64,000 nucleotides of DNA from assembly GCA_038277395.1 (NCBI GenBank), contig CM076191.1, positions 24,338,983 to 24,402,982 of the forward strand. Reading direction: 5' to 3'. The translations under genes were made by a program, and so were the position numbers. The stretch is from Dryocosmus kuriphilus (taxonomy: Eukaryota > Arthropoda > Insecta > Hymenoptera > Cynipidae). The notes beneath the pieces are model-generated. The model saw nothing but the letters and a program-made list of their open reading frames with translations, did not search any database and was not told the origin of the DNA. How positions within the stretch are numbered: position 1 is the stretch's first letter; each line of letters begins with the position of its first letter. Positions 1 through 11,556 of this stretch are shown here, piece by piece.

Positions 1-220
1 CAATTAAGGTTGGAGAAATAATGACAGAATTCAAAATAATGATTAAAAAACATTTCTAAGGGCATTCTAATTAAAAAATTATTTAATTCAAAATTTGAAG
101 TTATGTATGTTAACAGATTCAATTTTGAAACAAACCCTAGTCATCTTTTATGTCATTTATATCTGTTAACATACATAACTTCAGATTTTGAATTCTGTCA
201 TTATTTACCGGCCTTAATTG
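1..220. repeat. palindromic foldback MITE, possibly cut by window start
   Basis: The first 9 bases are the exact reverse complement of 212-220. Positions 20-37 pair with 184-203, and 97-116 pair exactly with 163-182. The whole segment therefore folds on itself and has no ORF of note. This is the structure of a small non-autonomous DNA transposon; the family is unassigned and the left flank (target duplication) is outside the window. Confidence 0.7.
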
Positions 221-798
221 TTAGAAAATCTTTTAAAAGTGGTTGGTAATAATTAGTGGATTAAAAATTATTTAAAACAGATAATAAATGTTGTTCTCCA
301 ATTACATTTCTTGTCATTGTCAAGGTTGAGGTAAGTGAATGAATTAAATTAGAAGTTACTTCGAGCCTGGACATCGATCTGCTTACTAACTTGGCTGACC
401 TCAAACCACGTGTCGGATTTAATAAGTGCGCTAAGAAATTCCTGACACGTATTATAGCACAGAATTCATGTTTATGAGCATTAAGTAAAAGTACCCATTG
501 GAAGATTGAGTAATGGCGTAGTACTGACAGGACATTGGCATGATAAGTTGATAACTGTATTCTGTGCTGGACATGAAGATTAGACAGAGTTAAGCCGACG
601 CTCATTAAAATTTATAACAATATAGCCTGCATAGGATTTATGTATTTACGAATTTTCATGGAGGAATGCGCATTAGCATGAGCAGACCTATACGTACATA
701 TATTGAAGGTCACTATGCCAATTCCTAAGAACTCATTTTAGAAAAGCGTCTGTAAACGATTTAAAACTAAGAATAAGCAAAAATAAAAATAATTTAAT
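221..798. other. AT-rich stretch, nothing recognised
   Basis: No convincing coding sequence, RNA gene or repeat boundary was seen. The only longer reading frame is a minus-strand frame without family resemblance. Confidence 0.4.
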
Positions 799-801
799 TA
801 A

Positions 802-1110
802 GGGAACGTTCACATTACGTAACGTTTTTTAGCCATTTTGCCCCCCCCCCCCCCCCCTTCCCCTCGCATAACGCTGTTTCTATAGGAAGTGTCTGTAACT
901 TTAACCCGATCACTGTAAGGGGGGGTCTATTCCACCCAGGCCGAAATTTCAAACTTTCCCTATTTTGAAAGCAAGCAAGGACGCATGGCCTTACCCCCAC
1001 TTAAAAAATTGTGCTTGTGGGTAGTATCTTCACGCAAAGTTGCGAGTCCCTGGTCCCTTTCAGTTCAACGTAGTGATCGGTCGAATTTCGCTTTGGGTCG
1101 ATTCGGGACA

Positions 1111-1146
<36 letters not shown>

Positions 1147-1855
1147 ACTTAACGGTTACATTTTGTCAGACAATAGTTCACATTATTTTTTTTTTTTTTT
1201 TTTAGGTTTTTTGTACATTAAGAGTACAATTTCACTTTATATGAAGTAAAAAAAAAAACATGTCCCGATGTGCACGTGATTTAGATTAAAAAATGGCGGG
1301 ACGCTCTGGGGATGATGTGGGTTGAGCCTCGCTCGGCTTGCTTCCAAAAATAAGTATTTTGTAATTCATTTGAACATAATTCTATGGTTTAAATTTTTTT
1401 TTTATCACAATAAATAGTCACGTTCATAATATTATTTTGACATATTTTTTTATTAAAAGGCACACTCTTAAGCTTTAATTTGTATTTTTTAACGTTCTAT
1501 TTCATACATTTGTCTCCGAGTTATGAATTTTGGAAGAAAAATACTTTTTTTCACGAGTTCATTTGGTTATTGTTATTTATATATAAAAAAATTAATTCGA
1601 CAAATCTTTCAAAATCTTTCAAAATTCTATCGTAAAGTAGAAGCTTTATGTATGACGTTTGGATTTTTTTTAGATTTTTTGGAAGACGTTTTCGAGTTTT
1701 TTTAAGCACTGGGTCGATTCTGCCCCCCCCCCCCCCCCCCCCCCCCCCACACTTCAGTGGTGCAAAAAAAGCCCTACACTGATCGGGTTAAAATGAATAT
1801 AACAAAAACCGGAAACCCCCCTTTTTTTAATGTTATTTAATATGTGAACGCTCCC
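802..1855. mobile_element. PIF/Harbinger-like non-autonomous element with poly-C tracts, interrupted
   Basis: The left end gggaacgttcacatta and the reverse complement of the right end (gggagcgttcacatat) form inverted termini. They are flanked on both sides by the trinucleotide TAA (799-801 and 1856-1858). A 3-bp TAA target duplication with G-rich termini is typical of the PIF/Harbinger superfamily, so the assignment is by target site and ends only. No transposase is present. A long C tract starts at 841. The element has been split by the TTAA-flanked insertion at 905-1787; without it the host element is only about 170 bp. A related element lies at 2615-6529. Confidence 0.65.
905..1787. mobile_element. 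piggyBac-like MITE nested in the Harbinger-like element
   Basis: TTAA stands at both 901-904 and 1788-1791. Between them the ends read cccgatcactgtaaggg on the left and, reverse-complemented, cccgatcagtgtagggc on the right: 14 of the first 16 positions match. TTAA duplication followed by CCC...GGG ends is the piggyBac signature. The 883-bp interior contains two long poly-C tracts (about 1111-1146 and 1723-1748) and no transposase, so it is non-autonomous. Confidence 0.7.
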
Positions 1856-1858
1856 TAA

Positions 1859-2611
1859 GTGTAATTAAAATAAATGTTGTAGCTAAATTTTGAAATTTAT
1901 AACTAATAATAGTTATAAAAGACAATAAATAACAGTTATGAAGGTAACAAAATGAGGGTGGCTGTGAATAAAGAATTTCTGAAAACTAAATTAAAATTTA
2001 TGTCTTACATTTTATTATTTTATAATATCAGAAATGGTCCTAGGGTATCGCAATGAGGCAAAACATTTTTAATTTTTGAAAAATGAACATTTTTTCATAT
2101 AGATGTAAAAATTATGGATGTTTGTTTATTTACAGTTTTCGGTATTATAAATGCTAATAAAATTTTTTTATTAAAATATGTAACTTTTGTTAGAGTTACA
2201 ATTTTTTGAAAATTAGGAAAATAATATTTTTTTAATTCGGTTATTTTAATTAAATTTTTTTTAAAAATTAGTGTTATCTATGACATATCTTTGTCCATAG
2301 TTTGCACTGCAGAAGCAAGCCACCATCTTCGTTATAGGCTTCTCCAGAGCAGAATATACCTAGAGTCTAAAAACGTGTCATATATGTATAATACTAAATT
2401 TGAAAAAAATGTTAATACATATTCACCGAATCTTAAAAAATGTCATTTTTACTCATTTTCAAAAAATTCCAACTAAAAAAATCTAAATTAAAAAAATTTT
2501 AATGATTTAATATTGTATACAGTACACAAACTGCCCATAGTAAAGAAGTACCATAACTTTAGTATCGATACAAACAAATGTTTAATTTCTGATCATTCAA
2601 ATTTTTTTGTT
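1859..2611. other. AT-rich intervening DNA, nothing recognised
   Basis: About 750 bp of low-complexity AT-rich sequence with only chance short frames; no repeat ends or genes could be supported. Confidence 0.4.
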
Positions 2612-3572
2612 TAAGACGTCGTCCGTAAATGACGTCACGTTTTTTCGGGCATTTTTACGCTCCCCTCTTCCGTGTGGAAAAATTTTCTGTCACTGGGATT
2701 ATGCTAGCAATATGAGTTGCCGTCAAGCGGCAGACAACCACGATATACTTTAGGCAGAAAAATTATGGAAAATTATTTTAAAATAATAGAATTTTAAGTT
2801 CGTGAATATTATGCTACGCATAAAGTACCTAAATTTCGAGATTTAAAAGAAAAATGTTAAAATTTCAATAAATTCGATTATATTTCTAATGAATATTCAA
2901 ATTTCAATTCCCCGTGTATGTTCAAAATGCATTTCTTCATATTTTTAAGGTCAAACTTAAAAAAATTTCCAATTTTTCTTTGAAAATACATGTAAGATAT
3001 ATTTTTATTATTTAATATGCTTATACGTAATAACTACTCCTAAAAAATAATATATAATAAGTCTTTAAATTAAGTGGCTCATCCCGCCCCACTGCATGAC
3101 TCATCCCGCTCCAGGCATGGGGCGATATGAACCAAGCGCACTAGTTTTTTATTTTTGTTTCTAGTAACGCAAATTAGTTCTTATTTACCTTAATATTGAT
3201 AAAATTATTATTAAAAATGTTTATAGAATATACATAGCAACTTAATTTCAAGCAGGGAATTGCAGATTTTAAATACTGGCATTAAAAAGATAACTATGAC
3301 CATATCGCCCCGCCCTACCCGAATATTTCATAAAAAGCAATTTATTTATTTAATTATTAATTATTTCTTATCAATCTAGACAATCTGTCTAGCGGCTAGT
3401 ACATTCGAGCGTTACATTTGCACACAGTGCCAGTACAGTTACTCGAGATAACGACAGTATAGAATCGTGGCAGTCTAGCTTGGGACAGTACATCGCTATG
3501 AGTAATTTCCACACGGGCCCTCTCTGTCACGCCAAGTCACGCAAAGTAACACTCTCCTCTCTTTAAATATTG

Positions 3573-6397
3573 CAGGGTGGCCACAGAACCGGGAAAACCG
3601 GGAAAAAGCCAGAAATTCGGAACAACCGGAAAAAAACCGGGAAATAACCGGGAATTTCGTTCGAACTCCGGGAAAAAAATGAAGTCTCTATTATAGGGAT
3701 AATTCGAGCAGGCAGCAAGTGGCAGCGAGCCATCAGGGGCGAGGAAGGGGAGCGAAGCGGGCAGAGCTGCTTGCACTGCTAGGAGTCGTAGTGGTGGGGT
3801 AGCGGCTAGCAAAGGCATTGAATTACACTCTCCTTTTTATCGACTTTGCTGTTACTGGTCTTATCGTAGTGCAGGTTCCAGTGTGACCCTTTTTAAAACC
3901 ATGTTTCCGGACAGAAAAATTGCAGCAAAAATGGAAATGGGACGAACCAAGTTAGGTTATTTAATAACGCATGGCCTTGCACCTTATTTTTTGAAGGAGC
4001 TGGTAAACACTGTGAGCGGTAGCTCGGAAATAGTTGTCGGTTTTGACGAAAGCTTAAATAAAATCTCCCAGCTTCAAAAAATGGATATTGGAGTCAGATT
4101 CTGGGATGGTGAGAAAAATGAGGTGGCGTCAAGGTACGCCGGGTCGGCTTTCCTCTCATCCACGCGAGCCCAGGATTTACTCCAAGGACTGAGGGTGCTT
4201 CGACAACAGTCCTACTTTGCTTGGAAAGATAACCCAACTCTCTATGGATGGCCCCAATGTCAATTGGAAGCTCTTGAATGATTTGTGTGCTGAGTTGCGA
4301 GAACAGCGAGGTGGGTCGTTTTCTCTTTTGAACATTGGTAGCTGTGGCTTGCACGTCGTCCACAATTCATTCAAGGACGGGATGAAGAAGACGAATTGGC
4401 AGTTGGATGGATTTTTGTTCTCCATCTACAATCTATTCAAAGATGTTCCCTTGCGCCGCGCTGACTTTACAGCTGTTACGGGGTCAGACTGTTTCCCCCT
4501 GAAATTCTGTGCCGTGAGGTGGGTAGAGAATCACCGTGTCGCCGAGAGGGCTTACAACATGTTGCCATACTTGAAGACGTATGTGAAGGCAGTGAAACAC
4601 CAGTCAGAGAAAAAACTTAAAGAAAGTCATCCAGACTTCAGGCGCAGTTTTCCTGCAGTCTCCAAATCAAAGACTTTTGCAACTGTCGCTGAAGCCGTGA
4701 ATGACCCCCTGTTAGGCCCCCCTAAACTGAGTTTTTTCATGTCCTCTGCTGCGGCGGTAGAGCCTTACCTGAAGGAATTTCAAAGTGAAGCACCAATGGT
4801 ACCATTCCTCTATGATGAACTCACAGAACTCATTAAGCCCATGATAAAGAAAGTACTCAAGCCTGAATGTCTCCAAGTTGAAGCCAAATGTCTTACAAAG
4901 GTGGAGCTATGTGACAAAAATTTGCTTCCTGCAACTCGGGTGGACATTGGCTTCGCTACAAAAGCGGCAATCAGGACCGCCAGAAATGCCACAACTATTT
5001 CTAATCAACAAATTATGCTTTTTCAGAATAATTGCAGAGCTTTTTACGTGGCATTCCTCTCAAAAATGTTTGAACGCAGTCCCCTGACGTATCCATTAAC
5101 AAGGTACATATCCTGCTTGAATCCAGAGGTAATTGCCAACTCCAACCATGTCGCCCGAAAGCGTCTTGAATTGTGTCTCGAGCAGCTAGTTGAGAAGGAA
5201 CATGTCCCCGGTTCAGTAGCAGACAAAGTTAAGGATGAATACGTTAAACTGTGTTCTACTCCATCATCTGCAGCATCATTTTCTGCGTATTGTAGACGTG
5301 AACAGCGCCTCGATCATTTTTGGAGAGATGTAATTAGCAAGCATGGAAAGGAGCTACCTAATCTCCTATGTTTTGTGAAGAAGATTCTCGTCTTCTCGCA
5401 CGGCAATGCCACCATGGATCGCGGTTTTTCCGTGAACAAGGAGTGCCTGGTAGAAAATCAGGCAGAGAAGAGTATTGTTGCTCAACGCCTGGTCTACAAT
5501 GCCATTTTGAATGCAGGTGGTGTAAAGAAGATAGAAATCTCAAAAAGTCTCATTCATTACGCTCGAAATGCTCGGAGCAGGTTGGAAATGAAGAGACAGG
5601 AAAGAAGTGAGAAGGATGCAGAGAGAAACCGTAAGAGGGAATCTGCTCGCATAATAAAAGAATTGGAAACGAAGAAGGCCAGGCTGCTTGCTGATGCTCA
5701 GAAAGAGGCAGCAATTATTGAAGAGCAAGTAAAGGAACTTGCCAAGTAGTTCAGTTCTGTGGGTGCTGGCAATGAGAATACTTTTTTCTAATCTCGGAAT
5801 CCTGATACTCATTGTGATTAATATGTGATCATTGTCGACTTATTCATGCTGCTACGCGTCAGTAGTGTCGAGAGAAACTTATTTTGAGATACAATATTAC
5901 GATGTACTTTTTTACTTTCCATGTTTCATTTGTGATTTCTTTGTGATCATTGCGTAGTTATTTGCTTCTATGCAACAGTAGTGGCGAAAGATATTTTTAT
6001 TTTGAGTACAAACATGTACTTTTTCATTTTCTACGTTGAGAGTGAATAAATAAGTTAAACTGTTTTGTTATGATAATTTGCCTTTTTCAGTGCAGTTATA
6101 CGGAGTAATTACGTGTATGTGTACTCACGTACTGAAAGCCACAACACTTTGAAAGAATAGGATTTTACGAAACACCTTCGAATTTTGTTGCACGGATACT
6201 TCGAAAAATCTTCATTTTGTCCTTGTTTAAAACGATTAAATTTTTCCAAATTAGTTTATTTGCTAAAAATTATGAAGAATTTTGCAGGAAAATCCCGAAA
6301 ACACGTCAGAACTGTTACTAAAAAAACCGGGGAAATTTTCGAAATGTACCCGGGAAAAAACCGGGAATTTAAAATCCCTCATCCTGTGGCCACCCTG
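3573..6397 (+). mobile_element. hAT-like DNA transposon with CAGGGTGGCCACAG termini
   Basis: A perfect 14-bp terminal inverted repeat (cagggtggccacag at 3573-3586, its complement at 6384-6397) bounds a 2.8 kb unit. Subterminal stretches at both ends are rich in ccggga/aaccggg motifs. The flanks atattg (left) and atatcg (right) match at 5 of 6 positions; a clean 8-bp duplication is not visible, so the target site is decayed. The unit carries a plus-strand transposase remnant (3901-5749) and lies inside the element at 2615-6529. Confidence 0.8.
3883..5749 (+). pseudogene. hAT-type transposase, N-terminally incomplete and frameshifted
   Basis: Two overlapping plus-strand frames (3883-4281 and 4217-5749) together read as one transposase. 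The 5' frame holds the block with VVGFDESLNK, probably containing the first catalytic Asp, and ends in a different frame from the one continuing at SMDGPNVNWK (from about 4240). A one-base indel therefore lies around 4200-4240. The 3' frame continues with a conserved GSCGLHVVHNSFKDG block and the hAT C-terminal dimerisation signature HGNATMDRGFSVNKE near 5400-5445. It ends in a Lys/Arg/Glu-rich coiled-coil tail before the TAG at 5747-5749. The first Met codon is at 3901; position 3883 is GTG. The zinc-finger N-terminus expected of the family was not found upstream, so the copy is incomplete as well as shifted. Family assignment rests on motif order and the flanking TIRs. Confidence 0.8.
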
Positions 6398-6467
6398 ATA
6401 TCGTCACGTTGCAATTGGACGTCACGAACTATAAAGACCCCTCCTTGTCACTCCGTTAAGTTTGATT

Positions 6468-6498
<31 letters not shown>

Positions 6499-7988
6499 AA
6501 AGAGCGTGACGTCATTTATGGAATACGCCTAACAAGTTGTATAGGTAGCACAAACCTTGAAGGTACTTTGAAATAAAAATTTTTAAAAACTGTTTATTCG
6601 TTGACGCGAGGTGATCAGAAAATGTTGCTGCTGAAAAAAACATAAAATTTAGCAGGCTGTTTAACATATATTGAAAGTGTCTCTTTTATATTTTCAAACT
6701 GATATATTTGGTGTTTCATCTACAATTTTTGCCAGTGTGGAAACAATACTCGACCTGCAATTTTGCAGTTCTGCTGCAGCACCGGTCTGTCAACACTTGG
6801 GTGCACGTTGGCAGGACCACTGGCTCACTACTGCGTCAGATGTAAGTGTCCAGGTGCGAATTTTCCCTCGGGCCTAGTGACGGGCGATTATGGAAAAATT
6901 AACCAATCGAACCTAATCGATTCTACGTGTTCATCGTAATCGAATAATCGATTATCGAGGGAAAAAAATCGGACATAATCGATTAATCGACGTGTAATTT
7001 CTTATACATGTAGCATTTTTAAATTTTGGCGCCTAATGTGCACTACGTTTGGCTTCTCCGACTCCGTAAAGGTGCGAACAGCCCTAGAATTTCTAGAAAA
7101 CATAAACAAAGCCACCTGGTACCCGGTCTATGCATTCCTTTCGTTTATTGTTAACATTTGATTCTCATCGTTTACAATAAGTCAGATGGAGTGGCCGAAA
7201 GAACACACGCACAGATTCGTGTTAAATCATAACCGTAAGTTTTTGAATGATGAAAATTAACGAATTTGGATAAGCACGATTTTTAAAAATCTAACCTCAG
7301 ATTTTAACATCATATTTAGGCTTCACATATTTTAAGTTCAAATATACATAATTTTCAGAAATAGAAGATCCCGTAGATTAAAAATTGTCTTCAAGATTAT
7401 AGCCTTGAATCCAGTATATATATATATATAATCTGAGACTCAGAGACTACTTAAAATTAAAAAGTAAGACAAGATAATTTGTATGAACCATATTTTTAAT
7501 ACTGAAAAGTTGTTAAATTTGCATCATTTTTGCAGTGAATGATGGAGAAACCAGGTTGTATTACCAGCTGCATTTCGCTCCTGAAGTAGTCATTAGCCTC
7601 TATAGGTCCCTCGATGATGTAGATTAGTGAGTTTTTTCATCATTTTTTTTTTTTCGTGTCTCAAATATGAATATTATCTATTTTCATCTGATTTCAATGA
7701 ATATAATTATTTTCAGTTCACTAGTCAGAATTGGAACGCATAAAGCATGAGCAGATAAAAAAATGAATTCTTACATTTAGTAATACCTTTCTGCAAAAAA
7801 AATGGAAACATAACTATGAATAACTGTGGTAAAAAACATAAAAATTCTAAACGAACAAATAAAAAATCAGTATTGAAAATTTTGAGAATAAATAAAGAAA
7901 GAATACTGGATTTTATTTTATTGTAATATCACATTCACACGAGCATGTAATGAATATAATGACTAGTGTAAAATACAACTCAAATTTT

Positions 7989-10067
7989 TTAAAACCAATC
8001 ACCACGCGAAAAACATCCCAAAAACATTAATATATTCAAATTTTTACCGGAAAGTTTATTTCTCCTAGCTCTTTTTATATTCCCAGCTTTGGAAAATAGA
8101 CGTTCCGATGGCACACTCGTTGCTAAAATAGATACTTTGCGCAAAGCCAATTCGCTCAGATTCGGTTGGAGTTTTTTATTGCTTTGCCAATAAACAAGAG
8201 GATCCTCCTTTCTATCCAGATATGGTGCATTTATGTAGTTACTGACTTCAAGATCTGTTGTTTTCCTTATCTCTAAGTTGGCTTGAACTTTTTCATTTAC
8301 AGCTTCCTTTGCAGCGTCGTGATGATCCCAAAGAGACTTTTTGTCGGGTAATTTTGTTTGATTCACAAGTGGTATATTTGTTGCCTCTGAATTGGTTGAA
8401 GCGAGCGTCCTCTTAATTCTTCTGAATCCGTCAGCAACAGCATTAAAATTTTTAAAATGTAATTTTTTAAAACGCGGATCTAACAAAGTTGCTTCAACTA
8501 AGAGAGGAATGCGTTTCACGTTTTCAAATCTTTTTGCCATTTGAGCTTGAATACATTTTTTGAATTTCAATCCAGTCTCTGTTTGAGTATTGTGTGACTC
8601 AATTTCTTTCTCCAAACAATGAATGATTGGGATTATTATGCTTGCTGTTGGGTATGTATCACCACTGATTTCAGTGATGGCGTTCGTAATTGCCTGCATC
8701 ATTGGTAATACGTCTTTGAGAATCTTTAACTCCTCTCGACTTAGTAAATCTGTAGAATTATCACATTCAGCCACAGCTAAGTAAAAGTATGGCTCTAACG
8801 CCACGTAATTAACTAACATATCTACTGTTGACGTCCACCTCGTAGCAACATCTTGTTTCAACTTTAAAAGATTACTTTCATTCTTGTCATCTTTAATTTG
8901 TTGCTCTGTCAATTTTCTTGATGCTGGGTTACTTCTTTTTATCAAGGTAACAATATATTTTACTTTATCTACAACTTGTTTCATTTCAGGATTGTCATCC
9001 GTGGCATCAGGTAATATATGCGCAGCTTTGTGAGCGACACAAACTAAATGCCTATCTGCACCAACTAGTTTGACGCATGCCTTTACCAGAGCAGCTTCCG
9101 CGTCGGTTATAACAGCTTTAATTTTTTCAGTTTTGATATTAAAATCTTTAAATATCTCTAACAGAGATTTTTCAAGATTTTCTGCGTAAGATCGTGTATT
9201 CAGTGGAAAACAACCTAAATTTTTATTTTTCATCTTAAGAGTATTTGTGTCCAAATAATTGACAGTTACGCCTAAGTAACATTGATTTGAATTATCTGTC
9301 CATTTATCTGTAGTGATGCAGCACCAAGGAACATTGTCTAGTTCTTTAATAAACTCTTTCTTCAATTTTGTGTATTTGGCTTCTAGCTGACTTGTAAGCG
9401 ATTTTTTGGATGGTACCTTGTAAAGAGGCTTTACAACCTTCATAAGTGTGAGGAAACCTTCCTTCTCAACGATGGATGGTGGTCACATATCTTTGCTGAC
9501 CATGAATGAAATTGCATTTGTGATTTTATCAGCTTCTGATCCACCTTCTGAAAATCAAATATACATGTATAATTTGAATCAAGTGGGGTTTCTTTTATTT
9601 TTTACGCACCTTGAAAAGACTCAAGTTTTCGGAAGGCATCTTTGATTCCATAAGATTTGTTTAAAAAATTCTGTAAGTAAATCAAATGTTAGATATTATG
9701 ATGGATGAATTTCACAAATTAGTACAGAAATTCTAGAAAACAATGTTCTTCGTATGATATATTTACACTAATTTTGCTTCCTAATAGAGGAAGCTATACT
9801 TACAGTGGCTTGTTTTTTATTTTTTGTTGTGTTTGATAACTCAGACCCAGTTACATTTTCGATTGGCCTTTTAGTGCCTCTGGTGGACTTGTTAAGGTCA
9901 GCGTCACTGAATATCGATGCATGCTGCGTTCTTATGTTAGATGATTCCTTACATTCGTTGTATTACCACATGTTTTTAGTGGCTTGTCACAGTGTTTACA
10001 TCTTACGGTATCCTTTTCTTGACCTTTCACGACATGCTTCCATATCGTACTTGTGCGGCTTTTATAC
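7989..10067 (-). pseudogene. hAT transposase (ZBED-like), multi-exon, inactivated
   Basis: The main exon (about 7989-9547) encodes the RNase-H-like core, with CITTDKWTDN near its start, and the C-terminal dimerisation region ending LATSVPSERLFSKAG. Upstream exons are supported by splice sites read on the minus strand: 9610-9670 (donor GTGCGT), 9804-10067 (donor GTAAGT), 10143-10182 (donor GTAAGC) and 10314-10462 (donor GTACGT), all joining in phase. The exon 9804-10067 is a BED zinc finger (TIWKHVVKG, CKHCDKPL, NVRNHL). Two lesions are visible. One is a frame break just after NHL, where TAA appears at 9932-9934 and the frame resumes as RTQHASIFSD; removing four extra bases would restore it. 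The other is TGA at 9483-9485 just upstream of the conserved PPSIVEKEGF block. The gene therefore cannot make an intact transposase. It lies wholly inside the element bounded by the ctcgggcc duplication. Confidence 0.88.
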
Positions 10068-10313
10068 CTAAAAATATATAGTATTTTGAAAGCGTTGAAA
10101 TAATATTAATGAAATAAAAAATTGCAGTATTAACTAGCTTACTGCAACTGTTCAAAATTTGTAGATTCCTTTAGAATTTCACCTAAGAAAGATAAAAATA
10201 AATGAGATAAAAATTTAATTGATATTTACACTTATTATAACTAATTTATCCTGCACAATATTTATGAATGTATTAATAGACATGATGAAAATGTAAAGTA
10301 ATGTTGAACGTAC

Positions 10314-10899
10314 TAGAGCTAGAATTATTCATATCAGGCAAGATTTCTTCAGCAGTACTTGTATTTGATCTGCTGAATACTTTAAGTACTTCATTTGCTT
10401 TTTTGGGGGTAGGCGCATTTTTTGGTATATCAAATTCTTCGTTTCCAGTATTAATGCTTGTACTAAATAAATAAATAAATATATATAATAGGTGTTGTTA
10501 ACTGAAGTATTTAAAGGTTAGAAATATAAATAAATTTGAGTAAATTATGTAAAATACGTAATAATCTACGTCATCAAGTGATCTAAACAGCATCTCAAGT
10601 TCTTCATCAGCTCTTAAATAATTATCCTTTATATACTGAACAACATAAGCATCGTCATCTGTAAAAAACAATAAAAACCAAAGTAAAGACATACCAATAC
10701 TTACAAGCTTTCAATTGATTTCAAGCATACGTTTAAATTTTAGATAATCTTGAAGTCTCAAATTATCAAGATAGATAGGCGCACTATTCTGTTCATAATT
10801 TAATCTTAAAAAAATGTGAAATCTTCTTTCATCCTCTTTTGGAGATTCTTCACTCCTGTGACTCCCATAGTAATCATCATGGTCATTATTTTCAGCCAT
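10314..10899 (-). pseudogene. possible 5' exons of the hAT transposase
   Basis: An exon at 10314-10462 (acceptor tttatttag, donor GTACGT) encodes an acidic, Ser-rich stretch and joins the BED-finger exons in phase. Further upstream, 10558-10658 (acceptor tttttacag, donor GTATTT) and 10711-10899 (starting MAENNDHDDYYG) are plausible additional exons. Their phases do not agree, and an in-frame TGA precedes the GTAAGT donor near 10705. They may be decayed first exons or chance frames; no domain is recognised in them. Confidence 0.4.
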
Positions 10900-11556
10900 A
10901 TTCCTCTCAACGCTGTAGAAAAATTATATGTATGGGATATTATATTCTAATTAATATGTTTATATTGCTCAATGCTTATGATTTACAATATTATTATTAA
11001 CATACCTATAATTCACCATCAGTTCAAAAATTCTATTAGGTTAGGATTGTATTTCTGTAGCACTGGTGAACGACAACAAACACTATTGAAATATCTGCTT
11101 GTCACGCATGCGCAGTTCTATCCCGTCCGAACATCCGATTTCTGTCGATTAGCGGTTCTAAATGAATCGCGTTGCGATTAATCGACCCACTAAATAATCG
11201 ATGTGATAATCGATTATCTAGTAGTAAAATAATCGACCGATTATTCAACAATCGATTAATATCGCCCGTCACTACTCGGGCCAGCTTTGTGAACCAATGG
11301 TCGGCCCACCTAGCATCATCGGTTGGCTCGACAATGATTGGCAAGGTTCAGCCAACCACGGAACCGAGGTTGGCACACCGCTGGTTTTCAAAGTTGAGCC
11401 AACGTTGATAAAAAACGTTGGTCCAACTTAGCGAACCAACGGTCGGCCCAACTAGCAAGCCGACGTCTTTTTCTACCGTCGTCCCGAAAATAGCTCGGTA
11501 CCTCCTTGGCAAAATCTGGCGGCCCAACCTTGAGCCAGAGTTGGACCGACGCACCT

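Larger units (their letters stand above)
2615..6529. mobile_element. second TAA-flanked poly-C (Harbinger-like) element, split by hAT insertion
   Basis: The left end gacgtcgtccgtaaatgacg and the reverse complement of the right end (ggcgtattccataaatgacg) form inverted termini, sharing an identical 11-nt core taaatgacgtc. TAA flanks both sides (2612-2614 and 6530-6532). A C tract occupies about 6469-6494. An inner, weaker inverted pair lies at about 2666-2682 and 3506-3524. Removing the hAT insertion (3573-6397) leaves roughly 1.09 kb. No transposase of its own is seen. Confidence 0.6.
6875..11274 (-). mobile_element. hAT transposon with perfect 8-bp target duplication
   Basis: The 8-bp sequence ctcgggcc occurs at 6867-6874 and again at 11275-11282, immediately outside inverted termini tagtgacgggcgat. 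Subterminal regions are filled with atcgatta-type motifs on both sides (6890-6990 and 11165-11260), typical transposase-binding repeats of hAT elements. The 4.4 kb unit carries a multi-exon transposase on the minus strand. The exact duplication makes this the best-delimited element in the window. Confidence 0.93.

Noticed and set aside
1040..1249. Frame with a poly-proline run
   Set aside because: It is the translation of the poly-C tract in the piggyBac-like MITE; no start context or homology.
3067..3321. Possible small MITE with ggggcgatatg and catatcgcccc
   Set aside because: The inverted match is short and the outer ends do not line up on a target duplication.
6185..6499. 104-codon frame near the right end of the first hAT element
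   Set aside because: It runs from the hAT subterminal repeats into the poly-C tract of the host element, so it is not a gene.
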